Both the position numbers and the translations under genes were made by a program. From Lycium barbarum (taxonomy: Eukaryota; Streptophyta; Magnoliopsida; Solanales; Solanaceae): a stretch of DNA of 64,000 nucleotides. The notes under the pieces were generated by a model, which was not told the origin of the DNA, did not search any database, and saw only the letters and a program-made list of their open reading frames with translations. Each line of letters begins with the position of its first letter. Position 1 is the stretch's first letter. Location: assembly GCF_019175385.1 (NCBI RefSeq), contig NC_083344.1, forward strand, positions 60,946,782 through 61,010,781, in the 5' to 3' direction. Below, in pieces: positions 60,582 to 64,000 of this stretch.

Positions 60582-60593
60582 TGGTATCAGAGC
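60582..60593 (+). other. Primer-binding site, element J
   Basis: TGGTATCAGAGC, a perfect initiator tRNA-Met complement, four bases after the LTR. Confidence 0.9.
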
Positions 60594-60782
60594 AGTTCGT
60601 CCTAGGAAGTGTCTATGAGCCGTGTCTAGTAGAGTCTTGCTTATGGTGTGTTGCGCGCCACGCTAATAAACAAGAGGCTACAGGGCATTTAGGAAAATGA
60701 CCATCCTTCTTCTCATGAAATCGTGCGATAGAGCCATGCTTAGGATTATATTATTCCTAAAAGTGCGTTATGGTTTCAGAAA

Positions 60783-61960
60783 ATGCCGCCAAAAGGAAAA
60801 GCTACAGCTGCCCAGAAGGGCAAAGCTACGACAAAGAGGCAGGCAGAAAGAGAGCCTCCGGCAAATGTAGAGGAAAGCAAATCGCAAAGTGAGGCCGCGC
60901 CCAATGTAGAAGAGCAGGGAGGAGCCTCAGCTCCGATTCCTCCACCGGGTGCTTCGGGTCAACAAGTGTCCGAGGCCATCCATTTATTGACACAATTAGT
61001 TGCCGCTCAGGCACAATGACAGGATGCGGGTCCAAGGGACCGTTCAGCTAGTACGAGAGCCCGTGACTTTATGGCCTTAAATCCTCCGGAATTCTTTGGG
61101 TCAAAGCCAGATGAAGATCCACAAAATTTTATTGATGAGATGTTGAGGACTTTAGAGATTATCCATGCTTCCGAGACCGAATCCGTGGAGTTGGCTTCTT
61201 ATAGACTCCGCGATGTGGCGGTGTTATGGTATAAGAATTGGGTGATAACAAGAGGAGAAAATGTTCCACCTCCCGTGTGGCAAGAGTTTGTAGATGCCTT
61301 TATTCGTCACTACTTGCCACCCGAAGTCCGCCGAGCTAGAGCGGACAAGTTCCTGAATTTAAAGCAAAGGGGTATGAGTGCCCGAGAGTATAGCATGCAA
61401 TTCAACTCATTGGCCCGATATGCTCCGACTATGGTGGACGACATGGGAGACAGAATCTATAGATTTGTGAGTGGTCGGGGGCCACATTTGTACAGAGATT
61501 GTTTGACGACCTCCTTGCAAGACGGGATGGATATTTCCCGGATACAGGCCCATGCTCAGAATCTCGAGGAATGACAACGACAGCAAAGAAGTGATCGTGA
61601 TGGTGACAGAAGACAAGGTAAGAGGGCTAGATCTATGGGAGAGAGCAGTGAGTATAGAGAGGGATCGAGACAGACACATCCCAGGCACTCAGGTTAGTCC
61701 GCGACTAGTGCGCCTCCCAGATTCTCAGACGGAAGGTTCGATCGCTCTTTCCAGTCAGGGCAGGGTCAGAGTTCGAGGGCCCCAAGTTCTCAGTATCAGG
61801 GAGATTTTAGCCAGAGGAGACCTCCAGTACCGCGGTGTAGCCAGTGTGGCAAATTACATTCCGGACGGTGTCGTCAGGGTTCGGATGCTTGTTATGCTTG
61901 CGGGCAAGTTGGTCACATGAAGAGAGATTGCCCCTCAGCGAGAGATAGAGCTGGGACTCA
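60783..61960 (+). pseudogene. gag: Element J gag, three premature stops
   Basis: The start at 60783 (MPPKGKATAAQKGKATTKRQ) follows a TTTCAG acceptor-like signal by three bases. In one unbroken frame: linker, capsid (MALNPPEFFGSKPDEDPQNF to SARE and QFNSLARYAPTMV, 61071-61574), Arg-rich spacer, CSQCGKLHSGRC and the CCHC knuckle CYACGQVGHMKRDC (61890-61931). Stops interrupt at 61017, 61572 and 61695. The second is TGA where element A has CGA, and the third is TAG where a CAG is expected. No frameshift is seen, so this is the best-preserved gag in the window. Confidence 0.88.
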
Positions 61961-64000
61961 GCCTACAGGTTCAGCAGCGGGTTCTTCTTCAGCACGCCCG
62001 ACAACACAGACTCTTCAGACTACAGCGGGTAGAGGCAGAGGTAGAGGGGGAGGATCTACTTCAGGTGCTGTTCAGCCTCGTGTGTATGCTTTAGCTAGGC
62101 GACAGGATCTCGAGTCTTCCCCAGATGTTGTCACAGGTACCCGGATTGTATTTTCCCGTGACGTATATGCTCTGATTGATCCAGGTTCTACCTTTTCATA
62201 TATTACTCCGTATATCGCTAATTGTGTTGGTGTGAGACCCGAGCCAATTAAACCTTTCGAAGTATTCACTCCGGTTGGTGATCCTGTAATAGCTAGGCAA
62301 GTATATAAGAACTGTGTAGTCATTATACGTGATCGTCAGACAAAGGCTGATTTGATTGAACTTGAGATGATAGATTTTGACGTAATTATGGGTATGGACT
62401 GGTTGGCGTCATGCTATGCTAATGTTTCTTGCCGGACAAAGGTACTTCGATTCAAATTTCCGGGAGAGCCCATACTCGAGTGGAATGGTAATACAGTTTT
62501 CCCAAAGGGTAGGTTTATTTTCTACCTTAAGGCGAGAAAGATGATAGCCAAGGGTTATATTTGTCATCTAGTTCGGGTTCTTGACACGGAAGCGGAAGTG
62601 CCAACTTTCCAGTCTGTCCCGGTAGTGAATGAATTCCCAGATGTGTTTCCTGACGAGTTACCAGGCCTTCCTCCAGAAAGGGAAATCGATTTTGCTATTG
62701 ATGTAGTACCCAACACCGAGCCTATTTCTATTCCTCCATATCGAATGGCTCCAGCAGAGTTGAAAGAGCTAAAGGCACAGTTGAAAGACTTACTCGAGAA
62801 GGGTTTTATTAGACCCAGTTCATCACCATGGGGAGCACCGGTCTTGTTCGTGTGAAAGAAAGATGGGTCGCTACGAATGTGTATCGATTATAGACAGTTG
62901 AACAGGGTGACTGTGAAGAACAGATATCCCCTTCCCAGAATCGACGACTTGTTCGATCAATTACAAGGTGCTAAGTGGTTTTCTAAGATAGACCTAAGAT
63001 CGGGTTATCATCAAGTGAGGATTAGAGAAGAAGACATTCCCAAGACAGCCTTCAGAACGAGGTACGGCCATTACGAGTTCCGAGTGATGTCGTTTGGGTT
63101 GACAAACGCCCCGGCGGTGTTCATGAATTTAATGAATAATGTGTTCAGGCTGTTCTTGGATCTTTTTGTGATGGTGTTTATCGATGATATCCTGGTATAT
63201 TCTCGCACAGAGTCAGAACATGCAGATCTTCTAAGAATTGTTCTTGGCATTCTTCGAGATCGGGAATTGTATGCAAAGTTTTTGAAGTGTGAGTTTTGGC
63301 TAAAATCCGTGGCATTTCTAGGTCATGTTATTTCAGATGATGGTATCCGAGTCGACACTCAGAAAATAGAAGCTGTGAAGACTTGGCCAAGGCCTACGAC
63401 ACCTACGGAAGTTCGTAGTTTTCTTGGGTTAGCAGGATATTACAGGAGATTTGTAGAGGGCTTCTCATCTATTTCAGCCCCATTGACGAAGTTAACTCAG
63501 AAGTTGGCTAAATTCCAGTGGAATAATGCCTGTGAGCGTAGTTTCCAAGAGTTGAAAAACAGGTTGACCTCAGCGCCAGTGCTAACACTTCCAGAAGGGT
63601 CCGATGGCTATGTCATATATTGTGATACCTCCGGTGTGGGAATAGGATGCGTATTGATGCAGCATGGGAGAGTCATTGCATATGCCTTGAGACAGTTGCG
63701 AAGGCATGAACAGAATTATCCGACTCTTGATCTCGAATTGGCCGCGGTTATCCATGCCTTAAAAATATGGAGGCACTACTTGTATGGTGTACGTGTTGAC
63801 ATCTATACAGATCACAAAAGCCTCCAATATATTTTCAAACAGAAGGAGTTGAACCTGCGGCAAAGGCGATGGTTAGAATTACTAAAAGATTATGATGTGA
63901 ACATTCTATATCATCCAGGGAAGGCGAATGTAGTGGCAGATGCACTTAGCCGCCGATCGATGGGTAGTTTATGTGGAGTTCCTTCGGAAAAGCATGAAAT
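61961..64000 (+). pseudogene. pol: Element J pol (PR-RT-RNase H), one stop, runs off the window
   Basis: It continues the gag frame. Protease [15 protein letters not shown] (Asp codon 62178) is intact, with [15 protein letters not shown] begins with [21 protein letters not shown] single TGA (62853) occurs where the other elements have AGA. From 62856 to the last base the frame is open: [20 protein letters not shown], the FIDD catalytic motif (63177-63188), [18 protein letters not shown], RNase [16 protein letters not shown] (Ala to Thr) and DHKSLQYIF, ending near [17 protein letters not shown]. Integrase lies beyond the window. RT and RNase H motif residues look intact. Confidence 0.9.

Larger units (their letters stand above)
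58174..64000 (+). mobile_element. Element J: Tekay/Del-type retrotransposon (3' part outside window)
   Basis: 5' LTR 58174-60577, PBS, gag and pol through RNase H; the window ends before integrase. It inserted into the RT of element I, so it is the youngest on the right side. The five bases before the LTR, GATAT (58169-58173), should recur after its 3' LTR. Its protein is closest to element A, but its LTR is a different family. Confidence 0.9.

Noticed and set aside
1..64000. Host protein-coding genes, tRNA or rRNA genes, CRISPR arrays
   Set aside because: None seen. Longer ORFs all match gag-pol or are shadows of it, and the short-spaced repeats are LTR motifs or microsatellites.

Overview
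This is a transposon-dense window of a plant nuclear genome. I recognise no host gene, structural RNA gene or CRISPR array. Almost every stretch can be assigned to nested Ty3/gypsy LTR retrotransposons that share one gag-pol plan: a CCHC zinc knuckle, a protease with a D-P-G-S-T type site, RT with F-I-D-D, RNase H, an HHCC plus DDE integrase, and a C-terminal chromodomain-like tail. Each is primed by initiator tRNA-Met (TGGTATCAGAGC) and has 2.3-3.0 kb LTRs. That combination fits the Tekay/Del chromovirus lineage. The density and the LTR ends (TGTYACACC...GTCGTGACA) suggest a large-genome eudicot, perhaps Solanaceae, but this is low-confidence inference. All coding regions are pseudogenes.

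Layout (letters are mine). 1-332: end of a minus LTR of the E family. 333-2732: mosaic of LTR pieces (family F) plus a Tat/Ogre-like gag scrap. 2733-3449, 29303-29433 and 31898-32013: one old plus-strand integrase (element C) split into three pieces. Element B (minus, 3450-29302, TSD GCTTA) sits in C. It has an internal tandem duplication (gag-pol and part of the 5' LTR occur twice), and its 3' LTR was later hit by complete element A (plus, 5679-15594, TSD ATATA). 29434-31897: solo LTR D, also in C (TSD CAACT). 32014-33885: an unrelated LTR-like piece and unassigned sequence. 33886-46797: element E (minus), with its own tandem duplication of gag start plus part of the 5' LTR. 46798-47061: unassigned. 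47062-52937: LTR fragments G and H, with a second solo LTR of family D (50160-52601, TSD GTGTC) inside H. 52938-58173: element I (minus), inserted in H. 58174-64000: element J (plus), inserted in I's RT and running off the window.

Nesting gives relative ages: C is older than B, which is older than A; C is older than D; G, H, I and J follow in that order, with D2 younger than H. The most interesting signal is inside the LTRs. Families that differ in most of their sequence keep the same ordered set of signals: a cluster of ACGGNCCGT-core palindromes upstream of a TATA box, intron-like splice signals that define a 57-58 nt microexon, a double hairpin with compensatory changes, a pyrimidine-AG acceptor immediately before the gag ATG, and an 8-bp-stem hairpin abutting the polypurine tract. 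Together they suggest a spliced-leader gag mRNA that removes the primer-binding site, while the genomic RNA stays unspliced. This was read from sequence only, without alignment software.
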